From JBQLZO01 sp052168315 (GTDB taxonomy: Bacteria; Planctomycetota; Phycisphaerae; Phycisphaerales; UBA1924), in contig JBQLZO010000091.1 in the NCBI GenBank assembly GCA_052168315.1, forward strand, positions 1 to 64,000: a stretch of 64,000 nt of DNA, written 5' to 3'. Positions within the stretch are counted from its first letter, which is position 1, and each line of letters begins with the position of its first letter. A program made the position numbers and the translations under genes. Below, in pieces: positions 31,975-40,054 of the stretch. The notes under the pieces were generated by a model. The model made no database searches, was not told the origin of the DNA, and worked only from the letters and a program-made list of their open reading frames with translations.

Positions 31975-33705
31975 ATGGAAGGCATCAGCAATTGTCTGAA
32001 GCGGCGTGCCCGCTTCCTTGGTGGGTTCGCCGCCGTGGCTTCTTTGATGATGGCAGCCCCCGCGCTGGCCGGTGTGCCGTGCCAGGGCGATCTTGATGGG
32101 AACGGGGCGGTGAACTCCGACGACCTCGGGATCCTGCTCAGCGACTTCGGGTGCACGCCGTCGTACGACGGCCCGTGCGCTGTGGCGGGACCGAACGGTG
32201 CGGGGCTCCCGGGATGCTCGGCGGATCTTGCCTGCGAGGCGGTGGTGTGTGCGATCGATCCGTTCTGCTGCAACAACCAGTGGGACGGGATCTGCGCGGA
32301 TGAGGCGGCCGATCTGTGCGTGCCGCAGACTCCTTGCGCGGGCGACATCGATGGCGATGGCGACACGGACTCGGACGACCTCGGGATCCTGCTGTCCCAG
32401 TTCGGTTGCACCCCGACGCTGTCGTGCGGTTCGCAGTTCGCCGGCTCGTGCTGCGAGAACAACGGGACGCCGTTCTGCGATGATGCGGTGTGCTGCGACC
32501 TGATCTGCGCTGCGGATCCGTTCTGCTGCAACACCGCCTGGGACCAGATCTGCGCCGACGCGGCGATCGATCAGTGTGTCCAGTGCTTCGCGTGCGGCTC
32601 GAGCGAGTCGGGCGACTGCTGTGAGGCGAACGGGACGCCGTATTGCAACAACGCGGCGTGCTGCGAGACGGTGTGCGCGGTGGATCCGTTCTGCTGCGAT
32701 ACCGAGTGGGATGGCATCTGCGCCGACGAGGCCGCCGAGCTGTGCGGCGGTCTGTGCGGCGTGCCCACCGGTGCGTGCTGCCTGCAGGATGGCTCCTGCC
32801 AGGAAGGCCCGGAGCAGGCCTGCGTGAACAACGGCGGGACCTACCAGGGCGACGGCACCGACTGCGCGTCGGTCGAGTGCCCGCAGCCGCTCTCGTGCGG
32901 TTCGCCCGAGGCCGGCTCGTGCTGCGAATCCAACGGCACCCCGTTCTGCGATGATGCCGCCTGCTGCGATTTGATCTGCGCTGCCGATCCGTTCTGCTGC
33001 GACACCGCGTGGGATACCGCTTGCGCTAACCAGGCGATCGATCAGTGCGAACAGTGCTTCGCGTGCGGTTCGAGCGAGTCGGGCTCGTGCTGCGAGTCGA
33101 ACGGCACCCCGTTCTGCAATGATGCGGCGTGCTGCGAGACGGTGTGCGCATCCGATCCGTTCTGCTGCAACAACACGTGGGACAGCCTGTGTGCTGAGGG
33201 CGCCGCGGAACTGTGCGGCACGCTGTGCGGGGTGACCGGCGCGTGCTGCCTGGGCGATGGCTCCTGCCAGGAGGGCACCGAGCAGGCCTGCGTGAACAAC
33301 GGCGGGACCTATCAGGGCGACGGCACCGACTGCGCGTCGGTCGCGTGTCCGCAGGCCTGCGGGACCGTGAACGCCGGCGACTGCTGTGTCAACAACGGCA
33401 CCCCGTTCTGCAACGATGCGGCGTGCTGCGATGTGGTGTGCGCGGTGGATCCGTTCTGCTGCAACAACACCTGGGACCAGATCTGCGCTGATGCGGCCTT
33501 GGAGGGCTGCTTCGTGTGCGGCGCTGTGGCCGGATGCGGCGTGCTGGAGACCGGCGACTGCTGCGTTGACAACGACACGCCGTACTGCAACGACGCGGCC
33601 TGCTGCGAGGCGATCTGCGCGGGTGATCCGTTCTGCTGCGATACGCAGTGGGACCAGATCTGTGCGGATGCGGCGATTGCCGACTGCGCTGTCTGCGCCC
33701 CGTGA
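31975..33705 (+). CDS. Secreted cysteine-repeat protein with N-terminal dockerin-like motifs
   Basis: A 576-residue exported protein with a signal peptide ending near APALA (residue 32). Two calcium-loop, dockerin-like motifs follow, GDLDGNGAVNSDDLGILLSD (about 38-57) and GDIDGDGDTDSDDLGILLSQ (about 123-142). Six full cysteine repeats of about 51 residues occur at 151-201, 207-257, 308-358, 364-414, 462-512 and 521-571, with a partial copy at 81-115. Each has the pattern CC..NGTP.C...CC, then DPFCC, then W(D)..(I)CA....A...C. Two different 38-residue modules (GACCL.DGSCQEG.EQACV) sit between pairs. The even Cys number per repeat suggests disulfide-locked extracellular modules. GAGGAG 7 nt upstream fixes the start. 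The function is unknown. Confidence 0.88.
   Translation: MEGISNCLKRRARFLGGFAAVASLMMAAPALAGVPCQGDLDGNGAVNSDDLGILLSDFGCTPSYDGPCAVAGPNGAGLPGCSADLACEAVVCAIDPFCCNNQWDGICADEAADLCVPQTPCAGDIDGDGDTDSDDLGILLSQFGCTPTLSCGSQFAGSCCENNGTPFCDDAVCCDLICAADPFCCNTAWDQICADAAIDQCVQCFACGSSESGDCCEANGTPYCNNAACCETVCAVDPFCCDTEWDGICADEAAELCGGLCGVPTGACCLQDGSCQEGPEQACVNNGGTYQGDGTDCASVECPQPLSCGSPEAGSCCESNGTPFCDDAACCDLICAADPFCCDTAWDTACANQAIDQCEQCFACGSSESGSCCESNGTPFCNDAACCETVCASDPFCCNNTWDSLCAEGAAELCGTLCGVTGACCLGDGSCQEGTEQACVNNGGTYQGDGTDCASVACPQACGTVNAGDCCVNNGTPFCNDAACCDVVCAVDPFCCNNTWDQICADAALEGCFVCGAVAGCGVLETGDCCVDNDTPYCNDAACCEAICAGDPFCCDTQWDQICADAAIADCAVCAP
32425..33687 (+). repeat. Six tandem cysteine-module repeats within the secreted protein
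   Basis: Six copies of a roughly 153-nt coding unit are arranged as three pairs, the first two pairs each followed by a 38-codon spacer module (about 32770-32880 and 33238-33351). The units are similar at the DNA level too, especially around the GATCCGTTCTGCTGC core, implying duplication within the gene. Confidence 0.8.
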
Positions 33706-33796
33706 GGTCCGGTTGCGGATCCCGTCGGCGTGTTGGGCCGGTCTTGCTGATCGGCCTGACACCTCGCGTATGGATCCGTGATCTCGTGTGAGTCGC

Positions 33797-33835
33797 GCGA
33801 GCGCCGGGGTTACCCCTCGGCGCTCGCTTTCGTTT
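33797..33835 (+). terminator. Intrinsic terminator after the cysteine-repeat gene
   Basis: A perfect 10-bp stem GCGAGCGCCG (33797-33806) / CGGCGCTCGC (33818-33827) is extended by inner G-C pairs and followed by TTTCGTTT. It acts on the plus strand and overlaps the 3' end of the broken zinc-ribbon gene on the minus strand. Confidence 0.8.
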
Positions 33836-34364
33836 CCGGGGTTCTGCGGGCGTGGGCGTTGAGCGATGCGTCTCCGGTCTGGAGTGCTCCGCATTCCGGG
33901 CACCGGTCGGTCTCGACGCCGCGGGTGTCGTACCCGCATCGCTCGCAGGTTCTCACGCCCATGCGATTGAGGGCGCGCCAGGCGAGGCGTTCGCGGTGGG
34001 TGGGCTCGGATCGGAGCATGCTCCGGATCAGCCAGATGAGTCCGATGGCGATGCCGATTCCGGCAGAGGGGGAAGATGAGGCGACCCATGGGACCTGCCG
34101 TCACGCCCAGCCGAAGCCGAGTGCGAGGGCGAGGCAGGCGAGGCATACGCCGATGATGTAAGCGAGCGAGTAGCGGGCGGGGATGGTCCAGCGCCAGAGG
34201 TGGCGGTCGCGCTTCCATCGGATCGATTCCGGCGGGGTGGACTTGAGCGTGTCCTCCTGGTCGATGCGCTTCATCTGCGCATCCATGCGCCAGCGCTCGC
34301 TCTTCGGGAGGCGTGAGCGTGCCTCGCGGACGCTTCTGGTCGACCATGGGAGGTGGGAGGTCAT
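33810..34364 (-). pseudogene. Zinc-ribbon membrane protein gene interrupted by in-frame TGA
   Basis: The first 87 codons (34364 to the TGA at 34103-34101) encode a charged N-terminus and one membrane helix (AYIIGVCLACLALALGFGWA). After the TGA the same frame continues without a stop to TAA at 33812-33810. It encodes a second hydrophobic helix (AGIGIAIGLIWLIRSML), then a zinc ribbon TCERCGYDTRGVETDRCPEC. The second helix lies before the first available ATG (34019), so a separate downstream gene would lose it. Read through the TGA, the product is a tidy 184-residue two-helix plus zinc-ribbon protein of planctomycete type. I infer a nonsense mutation or a TGG-to-TGA sequencing error. Two independent small genes are a weaker alternative. 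Confidence 0.65.
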
Positions 34365-34418
34365 CGCGCGGGGCGGCCGAGATGCATGGTGTGGGAACGG
34401 GGTGCCGGTGTGGCGGGA

Positions 34419-35657
34419 TCAGCTCGCCAGGACCTTTGCGAGCCGGGTGAGGCCTTCCGCGAGGCGCTGCTTCTTCGTGGCGAACGAGATGCGGAAGTGG
34501 GTGTCGCGGTCGGAGAAGACCCCGCCGGGGATGACGAGCACATTCTCCTTCACGGCGGCCTGGAAGACCTGCTCTCCGGACATGCCGTTGCGGGCCCTGC
34601 AGAACGCGTAGAAGGCGCCGCCGGGGCGGGGGACTTCGGCGACGGACTCGAGGATCGAGACGACGAGGTCGCGGCGCTCGGAGTAGTCGGCGATGGGCTC
34701 GGACATGTCGACATCGAAGGTGGCGGCGCAGGCGTGCTGGAACGGGGAAGGGGCGCAGACGAAGGAATACTGCTGGAGCTTGGCGATCTGTCGCACGATG
34801 GCGGGCGGGCCGGCGATGTACCCCATGCGCCACCCGGTGCAGCCGTAGGTCTTGCCGAAGCCGCGGATGAGCAGGGTGGAGCGGTGGGCGCCGGGGACGC
34901 GGCAGGGAGAGGGGCAGCCGCGGCGCCCGTTGGCGAAGTTTTCCTGGAAGTCATCGAAGCAGAACTCGTCGTAGATCTCGTCGGAGACGAGGAGGACGCG
35001 GCGGCGGCGGCACAGGTCGAGGACGGCCTCGCATTCGTGCTGCGAGAGCACAACGCCGGAGGGATTGCCAGGAGAATTGAGCAGCACGCCCTTCGTGCGC
35101 GGCGAGATGAGCGGCTCGATGCGCTCGGCGGTCATGCGGAAGTCGGGGTAGGTGTCGCACCTGACGGCGACGCCGCCGGCGAAGGTGGCCATGTGGGGGT
35201 AGGCGACGAAATAGGGATCTGGGATGATGATCTCATCGCGGCGCTGGTTCTCGCCCGGATCGTTGAGCATCCTGCCGGAGAGCAGGGCCATGTACATGAG
35301 GAAGAGCCCGCCCGAGGTGCCGGTGGTGACGCAGATGGCGACTTCTTCAGCGCCCTGTTTCGTGCGCGCGTCGGGCCAGCCGAGGTCTTCGACGAGGTGC
35401 TGCGCGATGCGGTCGCGGAGGGCGGGGACGCCCTGCGTGAGCGTGTAGCCATTGTGCCCCTCCTCGATGGCGGCGTGGGCCGCATCGCGGATGGGCTTTG
35501 GGACGGGGAAGTCGGGCTGACCGATCGAGAGGTTGATCGGGTCGTTGAGCGTGGCGCCGAGTTCGAACACGCGCCGGATGCCGCTGGTGTCCAGGGCGCG
35601 GCAGCGGTCCGAGAGCATGGCGTCGAAGTCGAGTGGTTGGTGCGTCTGGCTGGTCAT
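34419..35657 (-). CDS. PLP-dependent aminotransferase, class I/II
   Basis: A 412-residue fold-type I aminotransferase. Motifs include NLSIGQPDFPVP near the N-terminus, the cofactor-contacting GTSGGLFLMYMALL, LNSPGNPSGVV, SDEIYDEF and the Schiff-base Lys in IRGFGKTYGCTGWRMGY (about residue 268). It is closest in style to aspartate/aromatic-type aminotransferases; the amino donor cannot be fixed from sequence. A short insert (NGRRGCPSPCRVPGAH) precedes the Lys motif. A TACCAT box ends exactly 6 nt before the ATG, without a Shine-Dalgarno. Confidence 0.92.
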   Translation of the reverse strand: MTSQTHQPLDFDAMLSDRCRALDTSGIRRVFELGATLNDPINLSIGQPDFPVPKPIRDAAHAAIEEGHNGYTLTQGVPALRDRIAQHLVEDLGWPDARTKQGAEEVAICVTTGTSGGLFLMYMALLSGRMLNDPGENQRRDEIIIPDPYFVAYPHMATFAGGVAVRCDTYPDFRMTAERIEPLISPRTKGVLLNSPGNPSGVVLSQHECEAVLDLCRRRRVLLVSDEIYDEFCFDDFQENFANGRRGCPSPCRVPGAHRSTLLIRGFGKTYGCTGWRMGYIAGPPAIVRQIAKLQQYSFVCAPSPFQHACAATFDVDMSEPIADYSERRDLVVSILESVAEVPRPGGAFYAFCRARNGMSGEQVFQAAVKENVLVIPGGVFSDRDTHFRISFATKKQRLAEGLTRLAKVLAS

Positions 35658-35663
35658 GCGGGG

Positions 35664-35669
35664 ATGGTA
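35664..35669 (-). promoter_or_regulatory. -10-like box TACCAT (minus strand), leaderless type
   Basis: On the minus strand TACCAT ends 6 nt before the aminotransferase ATG at 35657, and the intervening CCCCGC contains no ribosome binding site. Confidence 0.5.
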
Positions 35670-35810
35670 CGGATGCGTGCGGGGTGCTGCTTCCGCGCGA
35701 GGCGGGGCCGGGCGACGGGCGAGCGCGCGTGACAGCGAGCGCCGGGTGGGCGCTCTGGCTGATGGTGGGTGCAGTTGTTGTGTTTGGGGAAGCCCGGTGG
35801 GTGTGGGGAC

Positions 35811-35978
35811 TCAGGTGCCGACGCGCATGTTGAGCGTCTTGGGCATGCCGATGACGGGCTTCTTGGCCGGGTCGAAGTTCTTCGTGCGGATGAGCTTCTC
35901 GAGGCGCTCGACGCGGGTGAGCACCGAGCGGTGCTGCTCAAGGGCGCCGGAGGTTTTGAGTGATCGATCCAGGCTCAT
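35811..35978 (-). CDS. Small basic protein (TIGR04137-type)
   Basis: A 55-residue basic protein beginning MSLDRSLKTSGALEQHRSVL and ending KTLNMRVGT. The MS.DRSLK..G.L..HR.VLTR.ER opening is characteristic of the small basic protein family restricted to the Planctomycetes-Verrucomicrobia-Chlamydiae group (TIGR04137, suspected ribosome association). GAGGAA about 7 nt upstream on the minus strand supports the start. The gene falls below common length cutoffs. It lies upstream of, and on the same strand as, the aminotransferase but probably has its own transcript. Confidence 0.88.
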   Translation of the reverse strand: MSLDRSLKTSGALEQHRSVLTRVERLEKLIRTKNFDPAKKPVIGMPKTLNMRVGT

Positions 35979-36131
35979 GGTGTGTTCCTCGGCAACTGGC
36001 GGGGCGTCTTGCGTGGCGGGTCGGTCGGAAATCCCGGGGGCGAGTATAGACGCGCTGGGCGGGCAAGTCCTGCCTGTCGATGCGGGGGCGTGAGGGGGAG
36101 GGGAACCCTGGGGGCGGGATCCGGGTGGGGG

Positions 36132-36947
36132 TCAAGGGTTGTGGCGGGCTTCATAGAGGTCGTCGAAGTTCTGGGTTCCGCGGTTGCGGGCGGCCCATTC
36201 GCGGCCGAGGTCGCGGATGTTCTGGCGGAACCGGCGGAAGTCGTTGGAGTTGCGGACCTCCTCGCCGGAGAAGCCGCGGAGGGCGACGACGAGGCGGAGG
36301 GAGTCGCGGTTGGCCGGGAAGACGCCTGCGGCGATGGCGTTGGCGGTGAGGAACTCGGCGATGCGGACGGCCTCATCGGGGCCTCGGAGGGCGACGATGA
36401 GGTAGTTGAGCCCGGGTTCCCGGGGGTCGAGGTCGGAGGGGGTGACGATGAGCGCGCCGCCCGGGGTGCGCTGGGGGGTGGTGCCGGAGGGGGTGCGGGC
36501 GGGGCGCTGGTTCGGGGTGGTTCCGCCGGCGTTGGGGGTGCCCTGCGGGCGGTTTGGGGTGCCGGCGTTGGCGTTGAGGGGTTCGACGATGGCGTTGTCC
36601 TGTTCGGCATCACCCGAGGTGCCGGAGGGGTCGAGGGCGAGGCGCGTCTCGGCGGCGCGTTCGCCGCGGGCGTGCCCGAGGGCATACGCGCCGATGAGCA
36701 GGGCCACCACGGCGGCGGCGACGAAGAGCAGGTACCCGGCGGGCACGCGGATGGAACGTCCCGGGGCGAGGGGGAAGCCCTGCCCCTCGCGGACGGGGCG
36801 CGGGGCGATGATCGGTTCGGGGGGCGGCTCGGGGGCGCGTTCGGGCATGTGCCCGCGCCGGAGGGCGGTCTGCGGGACCGACTGGGACGATGGGTCGCCC
36901 GCATCGAACATCTCGTAGAGGGCGCGTCGCTTGCTCTTGCCTGGCAT
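36132..36947 (-). CDS. Single-pass membrane protein with SPOR-like C-terminus
   Basis: A 271-residue protein. The N-terminal 65 residues are cytoplasmic and Pro/Arg-rich, and one membrane helix follows (about 68-92, GYLLFVAAAVVALLIGAYALG). A long Thr/Pro/Asn-rich linker leads to a compact C-terminal domain (about 175-270) with NYLIVALRGPDEAVRIAEFL and LRLVVALRGFSGEE. Its two strand-helix units resemble SPOR domains that bind denuded peptidoglycan, but key residues are not distinctive, so this is tentative. It is divergent from the P-type ATPase, with 121 nt between starts. Confidence 0.72.
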   Translation of the reverse strand: MPGKSKRRALYEMFDAGDPSSQSVPQTALRRGHMPERAPEPPPEPIIAPRPVREGQGFPLAPGRSIRVPAGYLLFVAAAVVALLIGAYALGHARGERAAETRLALDPSGTSGDAEQDNAIVEPLNANAGTPNRPQGTPNAGGTTPNQRPARTPSGTTPQRTPGGALIVTPSDLDPREPGLNYLIVALRGPDEAVRIAEFLTANAIAAGVFPANRDSLRLVVALRGFSGEEVRNSNDFRRFRQNIRDLGREWAARNRGTQNFDDLYEARHNP

Positions 36948-37055
36948 GGTGGATCATTGTCGCGATCCGGCGGGCGCGTGCAATGTTGGCTGGAAGGGGG
37001 TGGGGGTGGAGCGAAGTGACATCGGGTCTCAGCGGTCCGGGTGGGTGGGTACTTG

Positions 37056-37061
37056 TAGTGT
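37056..37061 (+). promoter_or_regulatory. -10-like box TAGTGT, leaderless type
   Basis: TAGTGT ends 7 nt before the ATG at 37069; the sequence between (GATCCCT) has no ribosome binding site. Confidence 0.4.
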
Positions 37062-37068
37062 GATCCCT

Positions 37069-39210
37069 ATGGATCGGACGGACGCGGCGATGGAAGCGGC
37101 GGGTGGAGTGGGAGGGCGCGCGGCGGGGTCTGGAGGTGGGGGGGCGGCCGGGGGTGTGATTTTCACTGGCATCCGGCGGCTGGCGAGCCCTGAGTGGCAG
37201 ATGCCGATCGCGCTGGCCTGCGGCGGGGCGCTGCTGGTGGGGTATTCGCTGCGGCTGCTGGTGCAGGGCGAGGCGACGCCGCTGGTGGGTGTGTTCCACT
37301 TGGTCGGCGATGCGCTGGTGTGGGTCTCGCTGGGGCTCGGGATGATCCACGGGGTGCGGGCGGCGGTGGAGGCGATCGCGGAGCGTCGGCTGTCGATCGA
37401 CATCCTGATGGTGGTGGGGGCGGGGCTGGCCGCGTCGATCGGGCACCCTTCGGAGGGTGCGCTGCTGCTGTTCATGTTCACGCTGGCGGGCGCGCTGGAG
37501 CATCGGGCGCTGACGCGGGCGAAGGATGCGGTGGCGCGTTTGCACAAGATCATGCCGCAGGAGGCGCTGCGGCGTTCGGCGGATGGGAAGTGGGAGGAGG
37601 TGCTGCCGGAGGCGCTGGAGCCGGGCGATGAGATCCTGGTGCGTGCCGGCGAGACGATCCCGGCCGACGCGACGATCCTGCGCGGGCGGACAACGGTGGA
37701 CCAATCGGCGTTGACGGGTGAATCGCTCCCCCGGGCTGTGGATGAAGGGGATGGGGTGCTGGCGGGGACGCTGAATCAGAACGGGTCGATCGAGGCGCGG
37801 GTGACGCGTCCGGTGGGCGAGTCGTCGCTCCGGAAGATCCTGGAGTTGGTGACCGAAGCGCAGGAGCAGCGGCAGCCGATGCAGCGGCTGATCGACCGGT
37901 TCTCGACGCCGTACACCGCGGGCGTGTTTCTTGTGGCGGGACTCGCGTTCGTGTGGTTCTGGGTGTTCGGTCGGGATGCGGAGGGGTTGGACATGTCGGT
38001 GTTCGATGCGGCGTATCGGAGCATCACGCTGCTGATCGTTGCATCGCCGTGCGCGCTGGTGATCGCGACGCCGACGGCGACGCTGTGCGGGTTGAATCGG
38101 GCTGCGCGGGCGGGGCTGCTGGTCAAGGGCGGGGATGCGCTGGAGCGGCTGGCGCGTGTGCACACAGTGGCGCTGGACAAGACCGGGACGCTGACGACGG
38201 GGCGGATCGAGGTGACGGGCGTCTTCCGGGTCGATGCCAGCGGAACGGTGTCGGAGGTGGACATCGATGGAGTCGATGAGGGGGTGGGCGGTTTGTTCCG
38301 GGTGGCGCTGGCGCTGGAGGAGCGTTCGACGCATCCGGTGGCGCGGGCGATCGCGCGGCATGCGGAGGGGCTGGGTCTGTCGCCGGTGGAGGTGACGGAC
38401 TTCGAGTTGATCGCGGGGAAGGGGATCTCGGGGGCGTGCGGCGGGGTGCCAGCGCACATCGGCGCGATCGACTACATCGGGCCGCTGCTGCCGGAGGGGA
38501 TGCGCAGCGAGGTGCGTCGGTGCGTCGATGCCGCGTGGGAGCGGGGGGGGATTTCGGCGGTGCTGGTGTTCGGCGAGGATGCGGTGGTGTACGAGCTTTC
38601 GGACCGGATCCGCGATGGGGCCGAGGACCTGATCGGTGCGCTGCGCCGGGTGGGCGTGAAGCGGGTGGCGATGCTGACCGGTGACTCGTGGGCGGTGGCG
38701 CGGACGGTGGGCGCAGCGCTGGGGATCGACCCGGATGACATCCACGCGGAGTTGATGCCGGAACAGAAGGTCGATCGGATCCGGGCGCTGCGGGCGTCGA
38801 CTCCGGGGAACGGGGGCTCGAATCGGCTGGCGGTGGTGGGTGATGGCGTCAACGATGCGCCGGCGCTGGCGCTGGCGGATGTGGGGCTGGCGATGGGCGG
38901 GGTCGGCGCGGACGCAGCGCTCGAATCGGCGGATGTGGTGGTGCTGAACGATGATCTGCGGGCGATCCCGTGGGCGTTCGGGCTCGCGCGACATGTGCAG
39001 TCGGTGATGTTCGCGAACCTGGTGTTCGCGACGACGGTGATCATCGTGCTGGCGGGGTTCGCGATCGTGGGTTGGATCCCGATGGGGATCGGCGTGATCG
39101 GTCACGAGGGCTCGACGCTGCTGGTGGTGGCGAACTCGCTGCAGATTCTGGCGCGGCGTGCGCCGGGCGCCGTGGCGGCGGGCGGTGGGGATGCGGTGGC
39201 GGAGGGCTGA
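37069..39210 (+). CDS. P1B-type heavy-metal ATPase (Zn/Cd/Pb-like)
   Basis: A 713-residue metal-exporting P-type ATPase. It lacks an N-terminal HMA metal-binding domain and starts with a Gly/Ala-rich segment instead. The actuator motif is SALTGESLPRA (about residue 216), the metal-site helix is VASPCALVIATPTA (about 325), the phosphorylation site is ALDKTGTLTTG (Asp about 369), the HP motif is STHPVARAI, and the hinge is VVGDGVNDAPALALADVG (about 591). The last helix carries HEGSTLLVVANSLQIL; an Asp is usual in the Zn/Cd class and here its place is taken by HEG. Substrate is therefore only probably Zn/Cd. It is convergent with the next gene. Confidence 0.9.
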   Translation: MDRTDAAMEAAGGVGGRAAGSGGGGAAGGVIFTGIRRLASPEWQMPIALACGGALLVGYSLRLLVQGEATPLVGVFHLVGDALVWVSLGLGMIHGVRAAVEAIAERRLSIDILMVVGAGLAASIGHPSEGALLLFMFTLAGALEHRALTRAKDAVARLHKIMPQEALRRSADGKWEEVLPEALEPGDEILVRAGETIPADATILRGRTTVDQSALTGESLPRAVDEGDGVLAGTLNQNGSIEARVTRPVGESSLRKILELVTEAQEQRQPMQRLIDRFSTPYTAGVFLVAGLAFVWFWVFGRDAEGLDMSVFDAAYRSITLLIVASPCALVIATPTATLCGLNRAARAGLLVKGGDALERLARVHTVALDKTGTLTTGRIEVTGVFRVDASGTVSEVDIDGVDEGVGGLFRVALALEERSTHPVARAIARHAEGLGLSPVEVTDFELIAGKGISGACGGVPAHIGAIDYIGPLLPEGMRSEVRRCVDAAWERGGISAVLVFGEDAVVYELSDRIRDGAEDLIGALRRVGVKRVAMLTGDSWAVARTVGAALGIDPDDIHAELMPEQKVDRIRALRASTPGNGGSNRLAVVGDGVNDAPALALADVGLAMGGVGADAALESADVVVLNDDLRAIPWAFGLARHVQSVMFANLVFATTVIIVLAGFAIVGWIPMGIGVIGHEGSTLLVVANSLQILARRAPGAVAAGGGDAVAEG

Positions 39211-39289
39211 GGGAACGCCACCCGCTCCGGGTCAGCGGGGCGGGTGGGCAGCGCACGAGGCAGCGCCGGGAATCGGTCGCGCGGGCGCG

Positions 39290-39796
39290 TCAGTTGCCAT
39301 CCTCGTTCTGGATGGCATCTCGGACGGCCTGCTTGATGGTCTGGACGCCGGTGGCGCGGGCCTGGGCGACGAGTTCGATGCGTGACTTGCGGATCTGGTT
39401 GAGGGCCTCGAAGGCGGCGGGCGGGGCTTCGATGGCCTGGAGGACCTGTGCGCAGTTCTGTGCGACCTGGTTGATGAGGGCGCGGGCCGTGTGGGCCTTC
39501 TGGTTGATCATCTCGGCGGCGTTCTTGCCGGTGTTGATGATGATCAGCGGCGGTGCGCCGGCGGCGTCGAGTTCGGCGATCTTCGCGACGGTGGCCTGCG
39601 TCTTGCCGGCGATCATCTGGACGGCGTTCTGGGCGATGTTGCTCGTGTTCTGGGCGCAGTGCTGGAGGACTTCCTGCACGGTCGGGGGCTCGGGGGGAGC
39701 GGGTGGCGCCTGGGCGGTCGCCGGGGGTGCGCTGAGCAACGATGTCGCCGTGGCGATCAGCGTGATGCAGAGTGACTTGATCGTGATCGAGAGCAT
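39290..39796 (-). CDS. Secreted helical protein, unknown function
   Basis: A 168-residue protein with a clear signal peptide (about residues 1-30, ending ATAQA), followed by a Pro-rich spacer and a long, mostly helical Ala/Gln/Asn-rich body. Two Cys residues in matching HCAQN and NCAQV contexts could form one disulfide. Short repeated patterns (NTSNIAQNAVQMI, NTGKNAAEMINQ) hint at a coiled bundle. I recognise no family. AAGGAGA lies about 8 nt upstream, supporting the start. Confidence 0.75.
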   Translation of the reverse strand: MLSITIKSLCITLIATATSLLSAPPATAQAPPAPPEPPTVQEVLQHCAQNTSNIAQNAVQMIAGKTQATVAKIAELDAAGAPPLIIINTGKNAAEMINQKAHTARALINQVAQNCAQVLQAIEAPPAAFEALNQIRKSRIELVAQARATGVQTIKQAVRDAIQNEDGN

Positions 39797-40041
39797 CCTG
39801 GGGTCTCCTTGCCCGGCGTGAGAGTGCGGGCGTGCGGACATCCGGGCGCCCCTGGCTCCCGAACGCCGGGAGCGGAGCGCTGCGCGGTGGTGTCCCGGAT
39901 GTTGCCTCGTGCGGTCTGCGTGCCCTCCCCCGTTCCGTGCTGCCGAACGCGGGGGCGTGTGGTTGATTGCAGTGGGTGTGCGGATTCGTCGGATCGTGGG
40001 GTCGTCGCGCCGTGGCGGAGGATCGGGCGGGGGGCGGCACC

Positions 40042-40047
40042 TACCCT
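40042..40047 (+). promoter_or_regulatory. -10-like box TACCCT, leaderless type
   Basis: TACCCT ends 7 nt before the ATG at 40055 (4 nt before an in-frame GTG at 40052). No Shine-Dalgarno is present. Confidence 0.4.
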
Positions 40048-40054
40048 CTTCGTG

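Noticed and set aside
34101..34103. Selenocysteine insertion at the in-frame TGA
   Set aside because: No redox-motif context and no obvious downstream stem-loop. The residue falls in a loop between membrane helices, so mutation or sequencing error is simpler.
31954..34833. 959-codon minus-strand frame opposite the cysteine-repeat gene
   Set aside because: Its apparent Val/Ala/Arg repeats are only the mirror of the repeats on the plus strand. It also overlaps the zinc-ribbon and aminotransferase genes out of frame.
39218..39247. Hairpin between the P-type ATPase and the secreted helical protein
   Set aside because: CCACCCGC/GCGGGTGG can pair over 8 bp, but the loop is 14 nt and there is no T-tract; too weak to call a terminator.
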